From the NCBI RefSeq assembly GCF_000270185.1, contig NC_015516.1, forward strand, positions 1,225,001-1,289,000: a stretch of 64,000 nucleotides of DNA, read 5' to 3'. This DNA comes from Melissococcus plutonius ATCC 35311 (lineage in GTDB: Bacteria; Bacillota; Bacilli; Lactobacillales; Enterococcaceae). Below, piece by piece: positions 1 to 13,583 of the stretch. The notes beneath the pieces were generated by a model. That model ran no database searches, had not been told where the DNA came from, and was given only the letters and a program-made list of their open reading frames with translations. How positions within the stretch are numbered: the first letter of the stretch is position 1; each line of letters opens with the position of its first letter. The position numbers were made by a program, and so were the translations under genes.

Positions 1-170
1 TTCAGTTTACTTGTTAACAATAAAAACTGCAAGAAAATCCTAAAAATGAATCGAAATAAGTTAAAATAAATAATCCAGATATCCTACTTAATTACAAAAA
101 TTACAAATAAGAGGGAATTAGCTTCAAATCAATAATGAATAATCAATATTAAGTTCATTAATTACACGGC

Positions 171-785
171 TCATTTTAACCAATGAATCAAAAGTTGATT
201 TAATTTAACAATATCAGCATAAAACATATTTCCACCATTATTGTATAGAAATCCACCATTATAAATAACCGCCTGTGGTTTATAATATTGGTATTTTTTG
301 TTTTCATTATTTCCTAACAAAGGTGAAAGAACTTCTTTTGAGTAGTGTTCTGCTAACGGAACAGAATTTTTTCTTCCATGTAATTTAACATAATCAATAT
401 AGCCTAATCCAAAATTGTATGCTTGTACACCTGTCCATAAATCACAATGATTTGCCTCTGCTTTTTTTAAAGCCTGTGCCAAAAAATGAACGCCTTGGTG
501 AATACTTTCCTCAGAACTATTAATTGTCTGCTCCGAATGCTTACTCTCACTACTTTGCATTAAATCGATTGATTTTCCTTTTGATTCAGTATAAATAATA
601 GCTAAAATTAAATTTTCATGTTGTGGTATATCATTTTTTTTTGCTTCTTTAGCTACTTGTGCTTGAAAGGCTGTTACCTGTCGAATATTTCTATAGAGAT
701 TAAAAGCAAAATAACCAACGAATATAAAAAGAAGTATAACGATAAAGAAAATTATTCTTTTGATTGTTTTTTTTATTTTTGTCAT
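171..785 (-). CDS. Membrane-anchored lysozyme-like (transglycosylase-fold) protein
   Basis: About 204 residues. A basic N-terminus and one membrane segment (about residues 10-30) are followed by an extracytoplasmic domain of the lysozyme-like family found beside CwlT-type hydrolases. The likely catalytic Glu is E67 in IIYTESKGK, followed by the family-like LMQSSES stretch and the later AYNFG motif. Inferred role: cleavage of peptidoglycan glycan strands from a membrane-tethered position. Start: ATG at 785; an in-frame TTG at 797 would add four residues, and neither has a strong ribosome site. The gene is monocistronic and divergent from the hydrolase at 959. The family call is good, the substrate is inferred. 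Confidence 0.75.
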   Translation of the reverse strand: MTKIKKTIKRIIFFIVILLFIFVGYFAFNLYRNIRQVTAFQAQVAKEAKKNDIPQHENLILAIIYTESKGKSIDLMQSSESKHSEQTINSSEESIHQGVHFLAQALKKAEANHCDLWTGVQAYNFGLGYIDYVKLHGRKNSVPLAEHYSKEVLSPLLGNNENKKYQYYKPQAVIYNGGFLYNNGGNMFYADIVKLNQLLIHWLK

Positions 786-958
786 GAAATCATCCAAATC
801 TATCTGAGAATACTTTTTATAATACTCTCAAAAAAATTAAAAATCTAAATTTTATGTTCTTTTTTAAGATTATTTAAAAATTATTTAGTAAAGAATAAAC
901 TTTTCAGTTTAAAAATGTCTTGAAAACCTATATACTTTAAAAATAAGGTGGGAGGTAT

Positions 959-1690
959 ATGCAAACAACCAAAAAAGTACTGCAAACAACAGATGGAAGT
1001 AAAATATACTATGAAGTGAGTGGACAAGGCACTCCCCTATTTTTATTGCATGGAAATAATGATAGTGGCCAATATTTCACCTATCAAGTACCTGCTTTTA
1101 GTCAGTTTTTTCAAGTATACGTTATTGACAGTAGAGGACATGGTCGATCAACGAATAATAGTAATTATCTGTCTTTTCGCCAAATGGCACAAGATTTAAA
1201 TGAATTGATTGAAAAAGAGAATTTAAAAAAAATAGATATCGTTGGTTTCAGTGATGGCGCAAACTTAGCGATGACGTTTGCTGTTTTGTTTCCACAAAAA
1301 ACAGATCGTTTGGTATTGAATTCAGGCAATACACTGAGAAATGGTGTGAATAAATTTGCTCAACTTGCTACTTTAATTGAATACTGGTTATTCCGTTTTA
1401 TAGCATTATTTAATAAAAAATTCCGAAAGCGTGTATTAATTATCGAATTACTTCTACAAAATATTGGTATTTCTGAATCTGATTTAAAAACGATTCAGGC
1501 CAAAACGCTGATTATTGTAGGAAAATACGATGTTATTAAACGAGCGCATTCCCTTTATCTGGCTGAAACAATTCCACATGCCACGTTTGTCCTAGTTCCT
1601 TATCAGGGTCATTCTTTTGCAAAAAAAGAACCATTAACATTTAATCGTGAAATTTTAACTTTTTTATTAGAAAAGAAGGTGCATCTTTGA
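959..1690 (+). CDS. Alpha/beta hydrolase coupled to mprF
   Basis: A 243-residue single-domain alpha/beta hydrolase. Visible landmarks are the oxyanion HG at residues 31-32, the nucleophile elbow GFSDG (Ser98) and a C-terminal catalytic His in the PYQGHSF segment; there is no signal peptide. The ATG at 959 follows a strong GGGAGG ribosome site. Its TGA stop overlaps the TTG start of mprF by 4 nt, so the two are translationally coupled. The pairing suggests work on a lipid or aminoacyl ester linked to MprF, but the substrate cannot be read from the sequence; a generic esterase is equally possible. Confidence 0.8.
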   Translation: MQTTKKVLQTTDGSKIYYEVSGQGTPLFLLHGNNDSGQYFTYQVPAFSQFFQVYVIDSRGHGRSTNNSNYLSFRQMAQDLNELIEKENLKKIDIVGFSDGANLAMTFAVLFPQKTDRLVLNSGNTLRNGVNKFAQLATLIEYWLFRFIALFNKKFRKRVLIIELLLQNIGISESDLKTIQAKTLIIVGKYDVIKRAHSLYLAETIPHATFVLVPYQGHSFAKKEPLTFNREILTFLLEKKVHL

Positions 1691-4285
1691 AAAAATTTAT
1701 TGAATGGATAAAGGCACACAGCAATTATTTTAAAATATTTTTTGTTATTTCTGTCTTAATTATTGTTATTGCTGAACTTTTTTTCACTTGGGAAGACGAT
1801 TTCATTCCCTCAATTGGTAATAATATTTAGTGATATTCCCATTTGGAAAATCTTTGTTATGTTTCTGATTGGTTTAATTTCTGTTTTTCCAATGATTGGT
1901 TATGATGTTATTTTAAATCGGTTATTAAGGCAAAAACCAAAATGGTTCTATCTTATTGAAACAAGTTGGATTATCAATACAATTAATAATATTGCGGGTT
2001 TCGGTGGATTAATTAGTATTGGCTTGCGTTCTGAATTCTATGGAAAAGAAACTGATGGAAAACAAGTTGTAAAATCTTTATCAAAAATTCTAATTTTTTT
2101 AATGGCTGGTCTATCTATTTATAGTTTATTAGCCTGCTTTTTAGTTCTAGCAGGTAATACAACGGATTATATTGATCAATTCTTACCTTGGTTAATTGTT
2201 GGAGGCTTGTATTTTCCAGTCGTATTAATTGCTACAATGATAAAAAGAAATGAATACATTGGCAATATTGCTAGAAAAACCAAAATTGAATTGATTTTTA
2301 TTTCATTTTTGGAATGGTCCGGTGTTGTCTTCAGCTTTTTTGCTATTGGTTGGCTTATGAATATTCCCTTTCATGTATTCCAAATTTTACCTTTATTTAT
2401 TGCAGCCTCGGTCATTGGAATTATCTCTATGATACCAGGTGAATTAGGCAGCTTTGATGTTATGATGATTATTGGTTTGACAACCATAGATATTCCTAGA
2501 GAAACCGTTGTAGCTTGGATCCTTTTATATCGACTTTTTTATTATATTATTCCATTCTTAATAGGTGCGTTTTTATTTGTTAAAAACTTAGGTGTGACTA
2601 TCAGCAAACGCTATTCCGGTGTCCCTTATGATTTAGCAACAGAAGTTGCTCATAAAATCGTTGTTTTTTTAATGTACTTTTCAGGTATTATGGTTGTGCT
2701 TTCTGCCACAATCCCAGAAGCTTTTGATCGTTTAAAATGGCTGAGTCGATTGAATCCATTACAATTTCACATTATTATTCAATTCCCTGCTATTTTACTT
2801 GGCTTTTTACTATTGATTACTGGAAGAGGAATATCTGCACGCGTAAAAAGAGCTTATTGGCCCACCATTGCACTCATTATTCTGACACTTGTTTATACAT
2901 TTTTTGAAGATTTTAATCTAGGAATCATTTTTTTCCTTGCTATTTTACTTATTATTATCATTTTTTCGAAAAAAGAGCTATTCCGTGAACAACTTGTCTA
3001 CTCTTGGGAAATGATTACCATTGATAGCATCATTTTTTCGGTCTTAATTTTGTTATATATTGCTATTGGTGTTTACAATCTGCCTAGTTTCTCGCATAGA
3101 CATCATCACAGATTTGCTTCCTTTTTCTTAATCCCTTCTGAGCAAATCTGGTTTTCTGGATTTTTAGCTATTTTGTTTGTATTTATCTATATTTATTTAT
3201 TTATTCGATATCTACAAGGAAATAAGCAAAAAATTGGTATTGCTTTTGATGAAGATATTGCCTTATCAATTTTGACCACCTATGGTGGAAATAGTGATAG
3301 TCAATTGGTTTTCTTAAAAGATAAAGATATGTTTATTTATAAAAATGCAGAAAATGAAGCTACCGTCCTTTTACAATTTAGAATTTATAATAATAAATGT
3401 ATTGTAATGGGCAATCCATCTGGTAAAAAATCAGATTTTTCAAATGCTTTAGTTGCTTTTATGGATGAAACAGATCGTTTAGGATATTTACCAGTATTTT
3501 ATGAAGTTTCGGAAGAAATTGTCATATTTCTTCATGAGTACGGCTATGATTTTATAAAGATGGGAGAAAAAGCTTTTGTCGATCTACCAAGCTTTACACT
3601 TTCTGGGAAAAAAAGAAAAAGTGAACGGGTGGTTATGAATCGATTTAATAAGGAAAATTATCATTTTGAAGTTCTTCAACCGCCTTTTTCAGCTGAATTT
3701 ATGCAAACATTAAAAAATATTTCTGATGAATGGTTAGATGGTCGCAAAGAAAAAGGATTTTCTCTAGGATTCTTCTCTGTTGACTACTTACAACGTGGTC
3801 CTATTGCTGTTGTAAAAAATAAACAAGACGAGTTGATTGCCTTTTCAAATATTATGCCAACCTATAACTCAGCAGAAGGTACTATTGATTTAATGCGCTA
3901 TCGAAAAAATGCGCCATCTGGTGTCATGGATTTTCTCTTTATTTCTTTATTTGAATATATGAAAGAAATGGGATTTCATTATTTTGATTTAGGAATGGCG
4001 CCTCTGGCAAACGTAGGAACTTCAAGAAAAAGTTTTATCCAGGAAAGAATTGCTTATCTGGTTTATGAATTTGGTTCGCATTTCTATTCCTTCCGTGGCC
4101 TAAGGGACTATAAAGGAAAATTCGCTACCGACTGGAGTGCACGTTATACGATTTATTCAAGGAACAGTTTTATTGTCTATGTAATGATTGCTTTATTGGT
4201 TAGTGATAATGCCTCTGTGGAAAAACAAAAACAGCCATCCTTACATGGAATAAGACGAATACTAAAAAATCGTTATAATCGCTAG
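1687..4285 (+). pseudogene. mprF: mprF, phosphatidylglycerol lysyltransferase, with one N-terminal frameshift
   Basis: MprF moves lysine from Lys-tRNA to phosphatidylglycerol and flips the product, protecting against cationic peptides. The proper start is the TTG at 1687, overlapping the upstream stop and preceded by GAAGG. That frame (MKKFIEWIKAH...) runs into a TAG at about 1831. The rest, from about 1778 to 4285, continues one frame over: polytopic flippase part (to about residue 490) followed by the cytoplasmic DUF2156 lysyltransferase domain. Removing one T from the T7 run at 1778-1784 fuses the halves into a normal protein of about 865 residues (..AELFSLGKTISF..). The downstream frame has no further break. 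Either a true knock-out, a slippage-switchable gene, or a base-calling error. Confidence 0.8.
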
Positions 4286-4355
4286 AAAAAATTCTTAATA
4301 AATCTAATGAAATCATACGGCGTAAATAGAAAATAAAACTTATCTAATTAAAAAT

Positions 4356-4396
4356 CTCTTAGATGCTTTAGAAATAGCTTCTAAGAGTATTTTTAG
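4356..4396 (+). terminator. Rho-independent terminator after mprF
   Basis: Stem CTCTTAGATGCT / AGCTTCTAAGAG (one mismatch) around an 8-nt loop, followed by TATTTTT, 70 nt after the mprF stop. Confidence 0.75.
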
Positions 4397-4420
4397 TTAG
4401 ATACAAAAGGAATATTAGTA

Positions 4421-4469
4421 GTAAAAAAAACAATTATTCGTTGATTGAATTACAATGAATAATTGTTTT
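4421..4469 (-). terminator. Terminator of the pyr operon (possibly bidirectional)
   Basis: A perfect 13-bp stem (4427-4439 / 4457-4469, AAAACAATTATTC) with a 17-nt loop. On the minus strand it ends in a run of eight T, placing the end of the pyr transcript about 225 nt beyond pyrE. Confidence 0.7.
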
Positions 4470-4694
4470 GATTCTTGCTATTAATATAGTTAGTTTGATA
4501 TAACTAATATAAAGTTAAAACGAAAAATCGTATTTTACTAAATTTGTGAAAAAAGCTGATATTCATAGTGAAGCCCATTCATTTGGTAGAATCAAACGAC
4601 GTTATCTTTATTAATGAGGATAATTCTATAGGTTATTTTGCTAATATTGATAGATAATAGTTCCTTACTTTTTTGTTATTCTTCTTGAATTTGC
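4470..4694. other. AT-rich spacer between pyr terminator and pyrE
   Basis: No start with a ribosome site and no open frame with recognisable coding content. Together with the two hairpins just before it, this completes the gap between mprF and pyrE. It may hold remnants of a lost gene, but I could not identify one. Confidence 0.5.
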
Positions 4695-5327
4695 TTAATT
4701 TCCTTGCCATTTTTCTGGTGCTTTTTTCCATTCTTTTAATAAAATAACATCTTCAGATGTAATTGCACTTGAAGTATAAGCAACATCAATTAATGTCGAA
4801 TAGTTCGTTAATGTAATTAAAGGTAGCTGCTGGTATTCAAAATTCTCTTTTCCTCTTGGCAGCTCATAAGTAAATATTGCTGCAATTCCTAGTACGTCAG
4901 CTCCCTCACGCTTTGCTGCTTCTGCTGCCTCTAAGACACTACCACCAGTTGAAATTAAATCTTCAATAATAACCATTTTTTCATTTTTAGTTATTCGACC
5001 TTCAATTTGGTTTCCCTTTCCATGATCTTTTGGTTTACTTCGAATATAAACCATCGGTAGGTTTAAAAGTTCAGCAACCCAAGCGGCGTGTGGAATTCCA
5101 GCAGTTGCAGTTCCAGCAATTACTTCTACCTCTGGATAATTTTCTTTAATTTTATATGCTAATCCCTGCGCGATTTCTTTACGTATGGCAGGATAACTCA
5201 TTGTGATTCGATTATCACAATAAATTGGGCTCTTAATGCCGCTTGCCCATGTAAAGGGCTGATTAGGACTTAAAAACACTGCTTTGATGTCTAATAAATC
5301 TTTTGCAATCTTTTTTTCTATTGACAT
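4695..5327 (-). CDS. pyrE: Orotate phosphoribosyltransferase
   Basis: A 210-residue type I phosphoribosyltransferase joining orotate and PRPP to give OMP. The PRPP loop [12 protein letters not shown] and the hood segment around YCDNR are both present, and length is normal. It is the last gene of the pyr operon; its ATG (after GGAGGAAGTG) overlaps the end of pyrF by 10 nt. The gene looks intact, so salvage of orotate to UMP should be possible even though pyrB is broken. Confidence 0.96.
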   Translation of the reverse strand: MSIEKKIAKDLLDIKAVFLSPNQPFTWASGIKSPIYCDNRITMSYPAIRKEIAQGLAYKIKENYPEVEVIAGTATAGIPHAAWVAELLNLPMVYIRSKPKDHGKGNQIEGRITKNEKMVIIEDLISTGGSVLEAAEAAKREGADVLGIAAIFTYELPRGKENFEYQQLPLITLTNYSTLIDVAYTSSAITSEDVILLKEWKKAPEKWQGN

Positions 5328-6046
5328 GTTTCACTTCCTCCATCCCATTCTTTTTTAATTTCCACATAGGTTTCATAAGGCATCGATGATTGAGTAATCG
5401 GGCGACCAACAACAATGAAATCTGAACCTAGCTGATGTGCTTTGTGTGGTGTGACAATTCTTTTTTGGTCTCCTATCTTTGAACCTTTTGGTCTAATTCC
5501 TGGTGATAAACAGATAAATTCAGGCTTGGTTGCTTTTTTTATATTTTTTACTTCTAAGGCAGAAGATACTACACCATCTAAGCCTGCTTGTTGTGCACAT
5601 TTTGCATAATGGATCACACTTTCTTGTAAAGGCACTTCGATGAGCTGTTCCTTATGCATCTTTTCCTCAGTCGTTGAGGTTAGCTGAGTAATTGCTAATA
5701 ACATCGGTCTTTTTTGTCCGGTCGGCGTTCCATTTTCTAAGCCATTGATTGCTGCTGACATCATTTGAATGCCACCTGCATCATGTACACAAGTTAAGTC
5801 GACGCCTAGTTTTGCAAGTCCGTACATCGCTTTTTCTACCGTATTTGGAATATCATGAAGTTTTAAATCAAGAAAAATACTATGTCCTTGCTGTTTTAAC
5901 CAATGAACAATTTTAGGACCTTCTTGATAATATAATTCCATACCTATTTTAATAAACAGCTTTTCTTGTTTTGGAAAACCGTTTAAAAATGTTTCAACTT
6001 CTTGTTGATTTGGAAAATCAAGAGCAATAATTGGAAGTGTATTCAT
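5318..6046 (-). CDS. pyrF: Orotidine 5'-phosphate decarboxylase
   Basis: A 242-residue TIM-barrel decarboxylase converting OMP to UMP. The catalytic Asp-Lys-Asp cluster is seen in [13 protein letters not shown], and the phosphate-binding region near the end ([16 protein letters not shown]) is conserved. The ribosome site GAGGAG lies inside the end of pyrD, whose stop is 2 nt upstream of this ATG. Full length, no lesion seen. Confidence 0.96.
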   Translation of the reverse strand: MNTLPIIALDFPNQQEVETFLNGFPKQEKLFIKIGMELYYQEGPKIVHWLKQQGHSIFLDLKLHDIPNTVEKAMYGLAKLGVDLTCVHDAGGIQMMSAAINGLENGTPTGQKRPMLLAITQLTSTTEEKMHKEQLIEVPLQESVIHYAKCAQQAGLDGVVSSALEVKNIKKATKPEFICLSPGIRPKGSKIGDQKRIVTPHKAHQLGSDFIVVGRPITQSSMPYETYVEIKKEWDGGSETCQ

Positions 6047-6048
6047 TT

Positions 6049-7754
<1,706 letters not shown>

Positions 7755-7813
7755 TTCATTAACTCCTTTATTTGTTTCCAACTAATAGAAGAAGAATTTT
7801 TCTATCGAAAATG

Positions 7814-7841
7814 TTTATACATCCATAAATTCACAAAACAA
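7814..7841 (-). promoter_or_regulatory. Candidate promoter for pyrK-pyrD-pyrF-pyrE
   Basis: Minus-strand TTGTTT, 16 nt, TATAAA, about 60 nt before the pyrK start. No PyrR loop is visible in this spacer. Weak -35, so tentative. Confidence 0.35.
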
Positions 7842-7967
7842 CTATTCCAAAATAAAAAATGATATCAAAAATCAGAACAATAAAAATGTTACTTTTCTTT
7901 TTATTTGTTATTTGTGAAATGCTATCAATCTTATGCTATCCTATAAATTTGAACTGGCAAATTGCTT

Positions 7968-8014
7968 ATTTAGAATAAGAAAAAGAAATGAAACTACTTT
8001 CCCTTATTCTAAAT
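7968..8014. repeat. Perfect 12-bp inverted repeat after carB
   Basis: ATTTAGAATAAG and its complement, separated by 23 nt, just downstream of the carB stop. Neither side is followed by a T-run, so it is a poor intrinsic terminator; it could act as an RNA-stabilising or processing hairpin. Confidence 0.5.
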
Positions 8015-8030
8015 ACTACTCTATGTCCTT

Positions 8031-11000
8031 TTAAATCGGGTTAGTTGAAAAGGTATGTGCTTCTAGAACTTTCAAAATAGCATTTGCTGTATCTAATGAA
8101 GTAAACAATGGGATACCATGCTCCACAGAAGCTCTTCGGATATAAAAGCCATCTTGACTTTTTGTTTTGGAATGGTTTTTATCCATTGTATTAATAGCAA
8201 CTTGAACTTCTCTTTTACGTATAACATCTAAAATGTTCTTTTCTTCTTTTTGCTCAATTTTTGAGACAAGCTGAACACATAGGCCTTGTTGAACAAAGTA
8301 ATCTGCTGTTCCCTTCGTTGCAATTAAATTATAACCGATTTTGACAAATCGTTTAGCTAGATTTAAAGCTTCCTCCTTGTCTTTATCAGCAATCGTAAAT
8401 AAAACTGTCCCATAACTAGGTAAATGTAATCCTGAAGCTTCAAAAGCTTTATATAAAGCTTTTTCTAGATTATTATCAGAACCCATAACTTCACCTGTTG
8501 ATTTCATTTCCGGTCCCAAATAGGTATCTACTTTTTGTAATTTAGTAAAAGAAAAGACAGGTGCTTTTACGTGAACTTGATTACTTTCTGGATAGAGACC
8601 ATCAGTATAGCCCAAATCTATTAGTTTTTCTCCAAGAATAACTCTTGTTGCCAGCTGTGCCATTTTTATTCCAGTAATTTTACTCAAAAATGGTACTGTG
8701 CGACTAGCTCTTGGATTGACTTCAATAACATAAACATCATCATGATGAATCACAAATTGAATATTCATGATCCCAACACAATTTAATCCTAATGCTAATT
8801 TTTTGGTATAAGTTTCAATCGTCTGTTTAATCTTTTTAGATAGAATTTGCGGTGGATAAACGGCCATCGAATCGCCTGAATGGACACCAGCTCGCTCGAT
8901 ATGTTCCATGATGCCAGGAATTAATACAGTTTGCCCATCACAAATTGCATCTACTTCACATTCTTTACCAACTAAATACCGATCCACCAAGACTGGATGT
9001 TCCTGAGAAGCTTTTACTGCGTATTTCATATAGTCTTCCAAGTCTGCCTGATTTTCAACAATTTCCATTGCTCTTCCACCTAAAACATAACTTGGTCTCA
9101 ATAAAACCGGATAACCGATTTTCCCAGCAATTGAAATGGCTTCTGCCTCACTTATTGCAGTATTACCAGGTGGTTGAGGAATTTCAAGGATTTTTAAAGC
9201 TTGTTCAAACATATCTCTATCCTCGGCTCGATCTAGATCTTTCACAGTCGTTCCAAGAATTTTTATTCCTTGTTGATCCAAGGCAGCTGCTAAATTAATC
9301 GCAGTTTGTCCACCAAACTGAACAATTACACCTGTCGGTTTTTCTAATTCTATAACATTTAAGACATCTTCCAAAGTTAAGGGTTCGAAATAGAGTTTAT
9401 CTGAAATAGAAAAATCTGTTGAAACAGTTTCTGGGTTATTATTCATAATAATCGCTTCATACCCAGCTGCTTGGATCGCTTTTACCGAATGAACTGTTGC
9501 ATAATCAAATTCTACACCTTGTCCAATCCGAATAGGACCTGAACCCAATACCAAGATAGAGGGTTTATCAGAAACCAGACTTTCATTTTCATCTTCATAG
9601 GTACTATAAAAGTAAGGCGTTTGTGATTCAAATTCAGCAGCGCAGGTGTCCACCATTTTAAAAACTGGAATTAATTTATTTTGTTTTCTAAATTCAGTCA
9701 CTTTGTCTACATGCCATTGCCAACAATCAGCAATTTTCTGATCAGTAAAACCATTTTGTTTTGCTTCTCTTAAATAATTACAATCACCGATATGCATGAA
9801 TAGGTCTTTTTCTATTTCAAAAATATGTAACAATTTATCCAAAAAGAATAAGTCTATTTTGGTCAGTGTATGAAGTTCTTCAATCGTAAAGTTTCTGCGA
9901 ATCGCCTCAGAAAGATAAAATAATCGATCGTCTTGTGCATGAATAATCTTTTCTGTTAATTGCTCATCTGAAATTTCTTGTAACTCTTTTAATTCATTAT
10001 GATAACAACCAATTTCCAAAGAACGAACAGCCTTTAATAAAGATTCTTCAATGGTTCGACCAATACTCATTACTTCACCAGTTGCTTTCATCTGCGTACC
10101 TAATTGGCGTTCACCATTTTCAAATTTATCAAATGGCCAGCGAGGAATTTTAGCAACAACATAATCCAATGCTGGTTCAAATTCAGCATAAGTTGTTCCA
10201 GTTACCGGGTTTTTCATTTCATCTAAAGTAAGGCCAACAGCAATTTTTGCTGCTAATTTGGCAATCGGATATCCCGTTGCTTTACTAGCAAGTGCAGACG
10301 AACGTGATACTCTTGGATTTACTTCAATAACATAATAATTGAAGATTGAAGGGTCAAGAGCTAATTGAACATTACAACCACCTTCAATTTTTAATGCTCG
10401 AATAATTTTTAAAGAAGCATCACGAAGCAATTGATATTCTTGATCTGACAGTGTTTGACTTGGTGCAAAAACAATTGAGTCTCCAGTATGAATGCCAACA
10501 GGATCAAAATTTTCCATATTGCAAACAACAATAGCATTATCTGAAGAATCACGCATGACTTCATATTCAATTTCTTTATAACCTGCGATACTTTTTTCTA
10601 TTAAACATTGAGTTGCTGGTGAAAGTTTCAATCCATTCACAGTGATTGCTCTTAATTCCTCTTCATTATCACACATGCCTCCACCAGTGCCACCTAAAGT
10701 AAATGCAGGGCGAACAATTACAGGATAGCCGATTTTATTGGTAAAACTCACCGCCTCTTCCACCGTATGAACAATTTCACTTTCTGGAATTGGTTGATTC
10801 AATTTTTCCATCAATTGTTTAAATAAATCACGATCTTCTGCTTGATCGATAGCACTTAATTTTGTTCCTAATAATTCAATCTTCAACTCATCTAAAATTC
10901 CTGAACTTGCAAGTTCTATTGCCATATTTAATCCTGTTTGTCCACCAAGAGTGGGAAGTAGTGCATCTGGTTGCTCCTTACGTAAAATTTGAGAAACAAA

Positions 11001-11216
11001 CTCCAAAGTAATTGGTTCAATATAAACCTTATCAGCAATTTCTCGATCTGTCATAATGGTTGCAGGATTGGAGTTTACCAATATCACTTCATAGCCCTCT
11101 TCTTTTAACGCTAAACACGCTTGGGTTCCAGCATAATCAAATTCAGCAGCCTGTCCAATAACAATAGGACCAGACCCAATGACCATAATCTTCTTTATAT
11201 CTGTTCGCTTTGGCAT
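8031..11216 (-). CDS. carB: Carbamoyl-phosphate synthase, large subunit
   Basis: 1061 residues, the usual length. Two homologous ATP-grasp halves (each opening with a GSGPI(V/R)IGQ motif, residues about 13 and 555) and a C-terminal regulatory MGS-like domain. It makes carbamoyl phosphate from glutamine-derived ammonia, bicarbonate and two ATP, with CarA. Start chosen at the ATG at 11216, 7 nt after AAGGAG; an upstream ATG at 11234 would place that ribosome site inside the gene. Overlaps the carA 3' end by 22 nt. Intact. Carbamoyl phosphate could still serve arginine synthesis although PyrB is missing. Confidence 0.96.
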   Translation of the reverse strand: MPKRTDIKKIMVIGSGPIVIGQAAEFDYAGTQACLALKEEGYEVILVNSNPATIMTDREIADKVYIEPITLEFVSQILRKEQPDALLPTLGGQTGLNMAIELASSGILDELKIELLGTKLSAIDQAEDRDLFKQLMEKLNQPIPESEIVHTVEEAVSFTNKIGYPVIVRPAFTLGGTGGGMCDNEEELRAITVNGLKLSPATQCLIEKSIAGYKEIEYEVMRDSSDNAIVVCNMENFDPVGIHTGDSIVFAPSQTLSDQEYQLLRDASLKIIRALKIEGGCNVQLALDPSIFNYYVIEVNPRVSRSSALASKATGYPIAKLAAKIAVGLTLDEMKNPVTGTTYAEFEPALDYVVAKIPRWPFDKFENGERQLGTQMKATGEVMSIGRTIEESLLKAVRSLEIGCYHNELKELQEISDEQLTEKIIHAQDDRLFYLSEAIRRNFTIEELHTLTKIDLFFLDKLLHIFEIEKDLFMHIGDCNYLREAKQNGFTDQKIADCWQWHVDKVTEFRKQNKLIPVFKMVDTCAAEFESQTPYFYSTYEDENESLVSDKPSILVLGSGPIRIGQGVEFDYATVHSVKAIQAAGYEAIIMNNNPETVSTDFSISDKLYFEPLTLEDVLNVIELEKPTGVIVQFGGQTAINLAAALDQQGIKILGTTVKDLDRAEDRDMFEQALKILEIPQPPGNTAISEAEAISIAGKIGYPVLLRPSYVLGGRAMEIVENQADLEDYMKYAVKASQEHPVLVDRYLVGKECEVDAICDGQTVLIPGIMEHIERAGVHSGDSMAVYPPQILSKKIKQTIETYTKKLALGLNCVGIMNIQFVIHHDDVYVIEVNPRASRTVPFLSKITGIKMAQLATRVILGEKLIDLGYTDGLYPESNQVHVKAPVFSFTKLQKVDTYLGPEMKSTGEVMGSDNNLEKALYKAFEASGLHLPSYGTVLFTIADKDKEEALNLAKRFVKIGYNLIATKGTADYFVQQGLCVQLVSKIEQKEEKNILDVIRKREVQVAINTMDKNHSKTKSQDGFYIRRASVEHGIPLFTSLDTANAILKVLEAHTFSTNPI

Positions 11217-12295
11217 TTGTTTTGCTCCTTCCATGCGTCAATTAATTCCATAAATTCATCAAATAAATGAATAGCATCATGTGGGCCCGGTGCTGCATCT
11301 GGATGAAATTGAACACTAAATGCTGGATATTGTCGATGTTTAATTCCTTCAACAGATCCATCATTTACCTCTTCATGCGTTATCATTAATTTTTCTGGAT
11401 CAATTGTCTGCTTGTCAACTGCATAGCCATGATTTTGCGATGTAAAATCAATACGTCCCGTTGCAATTTCACGTACAGGATGATTTAATCCACGATGGCC
11501 AAATTTCATTTTATAAGTATCTGCATCATTTGCCAGAGAAAACAATTGATGTCCTAAACAGATACCAAAAATTGGTACTTTTCCTTGAATATTTTTAATC
11601 ATTTCAATCGCTTCTGGTACATCTTTTGGATCACCAGGTCCATTTGATAACATTACGCCATCCGGTTTAAGATCAAGAATTGTTGCTGCACTCGTGTTGT
11701 AAGGCAAAACAGTTAGGTTACATTGCCGTTTACCTAGCTCTCGTAAAATACTGTGTTTTAAGCCAAAGTCAATTACTACAATATTTCTGCCTATGCCTGG
11801 ACTTGGATAAGGTTTAATAGTAGAAACCTGCGCTACTTGATTTTTCGGTAATACTGTTGCCTTAAGTTGATCGAAATCATGTGTTAAATTTTCTCCTTCA
11901 TCAACCAAACTACCTTTCATGGTTCCAACTGATCTTAATTTTCTTGTCAATGCCCGTGTATCAATACCTGAGATACCAGGAATACCTTTGCCTTTTAAAA
12001 ACTCATCCAATGTCATTTGGCTACGCCAATTGGAGGCTAACCGGGCATGCTCTCTAACAATTACGCCTTTGCAAGTTGGTGCAATTGATTCATAGTCATC
12101 ACGATTAATCCCATAATTTCCAACCATTGGATAGGTAAAAGTAATGATTTGTCCATTAAAACTTTGATCAGTAATCGCTTCTTGGTAACCGGTCATACTC
12201 GTCGTAAAAACGACTTCTCCAAACGTACTGGTTTCAGCTCTAAAGGCTTTTCCTTTAAAGACTATCCCATCTTCTAAAATTAATAAGCGTTTCAC
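11195..12295 (-). CDS. carA: Carbamoyl-phosphate synthase, small (glutaminase) subunit
   Basis: 366 residues. N-terminal CarA domain and C-terminal class I glutamine amidotransferase with the nucleophile elbow GICLGHQL and the His/Glu pair in [10 protein letters not shown]. It releases ammonia from glutamine for CarB. The start lies 1 nt after the pyrC stop and the 3' end overlaps carB, a tight operon arrangement. No defects seen. Confidence 0.96.
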   Translation of the reverse strand: MKRLLILEDGIVFKGKAFRAETSTFGEVVFTTSMTGYQEAITDQSFNGQIITFTYPMVGNYGINRDDYESIAPTCKGVIVREHARLASNWRSQMTLDEFLKGKGIPGISGIDTRALTRKLRSVGTMKGSLVDEGENLTHDFDQLKATVLPKNQVAQVSTIKPYPSPGIGRNIVVIDFGLKHSILRELGKRQCNLTVLPYNTSAATILDLKPDGVMLSNGPGDPKDVPEAIEMIKNIQGKVPIFGICLGHQLFSLANDADTYKMKFGHRGLNHPVREIATGRIDFTSQNHGYAVDKQTIDPEKLMITHEEVNDGSVEGIKHRQYPAFSVQFHPDAAPGPHDAIHLFDEFMELIDAWKEQNKCQSEQI

Positions 12296-12296
12296 C

Positions 12297-13580
12297 CTAT
12301 ATTCCTTCTTTCGACCATACTAGTTGACCATCAACAAAAGTCATCATTGTATTTCCTTTTACCTGGCGACCAATAAATGGTGTATTTTTACCCATTGATT
12401 CAAATTGTTCTTCATCAATGACTTCTTCTTTTTCAAGATCAAATATAGTAATATCAGCAGTAGCACCAATTGTTAATGTTCCCCCAGCCAGATTAAACAA
12501 TTCTGCTGGTTTACTACTCATCCAACAAATCAATTGTTCTAAAGTAAAAATCTGTTTTTCAACAAAATAAGTATAGAGTAAAGAGAAAGCTGTTTCACTA
12601 TCTACAATTCCAAAAGGAGACTTTAAGAAAGACTGATTTTTTTCTTCAATTCCATGAGGCGCATGATCAGTTGCAATACAATCGATCGTTCCATCAAGTA
12701 GACCTTCAATTAATGCTTTCTGGTCTTGTTCACTTCTTAAAGGTGGATTCATTTTCCAAAAACCATGATCTTCCGGAATATCTTGATCGGTTAATAACAA
12801 ATGATGGGGAGAAACTTCCGCAGTCACATGAATACCTGCATGTTTTGCTTCACAAACAAGTTGGACACTTTCTCTTGTTGATACATGGCAAATATGATAA
12901 TGGACGCCTGTTTCTTTAGCTAACATGATATCTCTAGCGATTTGTGAAGACTCAACAATTCCTAATATTCCGGGTAGATTTAATTCTTTTGATCTTTCTC
13001 CTTCATGCATTACCCCACCGAAGAGTAAGGAATTGTCTTCGGTATGTGCCACTAAAGGCATATTTAAAGACGCAGCATTTTTCATAGCCAGATACATCAC
13101 TCCAGCATTTTGAACACCAACACCATCATTTGTAAAAGCAAAAGCATTGGCCTTTTTTAATGCTTTCTGGTTGGTTAATACTTCACTATTTAATTCTTCA
13201 GTAATTGGTGCATATTGTAAAATTTTTACGATTGATTCTTGTTTAATGATATCATAAATTTTTTGTAATTTTTCTGGTGTGTCAGGTACAGGATTCAAAT
13301 TCGGCATGGCACATACAGTTGTAAATCCACCTCTTGCAGCTGCTCTACTCCCGGTTTTTATTGTTTCTTTATAGGTAAAGCCTGGTTCTCGCAAATGAAC
13401 GTGAATATCAATTAAACCTGGTGTTATTAATTGTCCTTTTGCATCAAAGACATGATCAAAATTTTCATTGTCAAATGTGCTACCAATGGCTTTAATTTTA
13501 TTATCTTCTATCCAGATAGCTGCTGAAATTCGTTTGTTTTTTTTATCAACAATGGTGCCATTCTTTATTAATGTCTTCAT
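12297..13580 (-). CDS. pyrC: Dihydroorotase
   Basis: 427-residue zinc amidohydrolase closing carbamoyl-aspartate to dihydroorotate. Metal ligands in [10 protein letters not shown] near residue 58, further His in VAHTED and YHICHVST, and the catalytic-Asp motif ATDHAPHG. The gene is full length and lies two bases after the pseudogene pyrB. With ATCase lost it has no internal source of substrate. Confidence 0.95.
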   Translation of the reverse strand: MKTLIKNGTIVDKKNKRISAAIWIEDNKIKAIGSTFDNENFDHVFDAKGQLITPGLIDIHVHLREPGFTYKETIKTGSRAAARGGFTTVCAMPNLNPVPDTPEKLQKIYDIIKQESIVKILQYAPITEELNSEVLTNQKALKKANAFAFTNDGVGVQNAGVMYLAMKNAASLNMPLVAHTEDNSLLFGGVMHEGERSKELNLPGILGIVESSQIARDIMLAKETGVHYHICHVSTRESVQLVCEAKHAGIHVTAEVSPHHLLLTDQDIPEDHGFWKMNPPLRSEQDQKALIEGLLDGTIDCIATDHAPHGIEEKNQSFLKSPFGIVDSETAFSLLYTYFVEKQIFTLEQLICWMSSKPAELFNLAGGTLTIGATADITIFDLEKEEVIDEEQFESMGKNTPFIGRQVKGNTMMTFVDGQLVWSKEGI

Positions 13581-13583
13581 TTT

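Noticed and set aside
8945-9298. Long plus-strand open frame inside carB
   Set aside because: Antisense shadow of an intact, highly conserved gene; no ribosome site.
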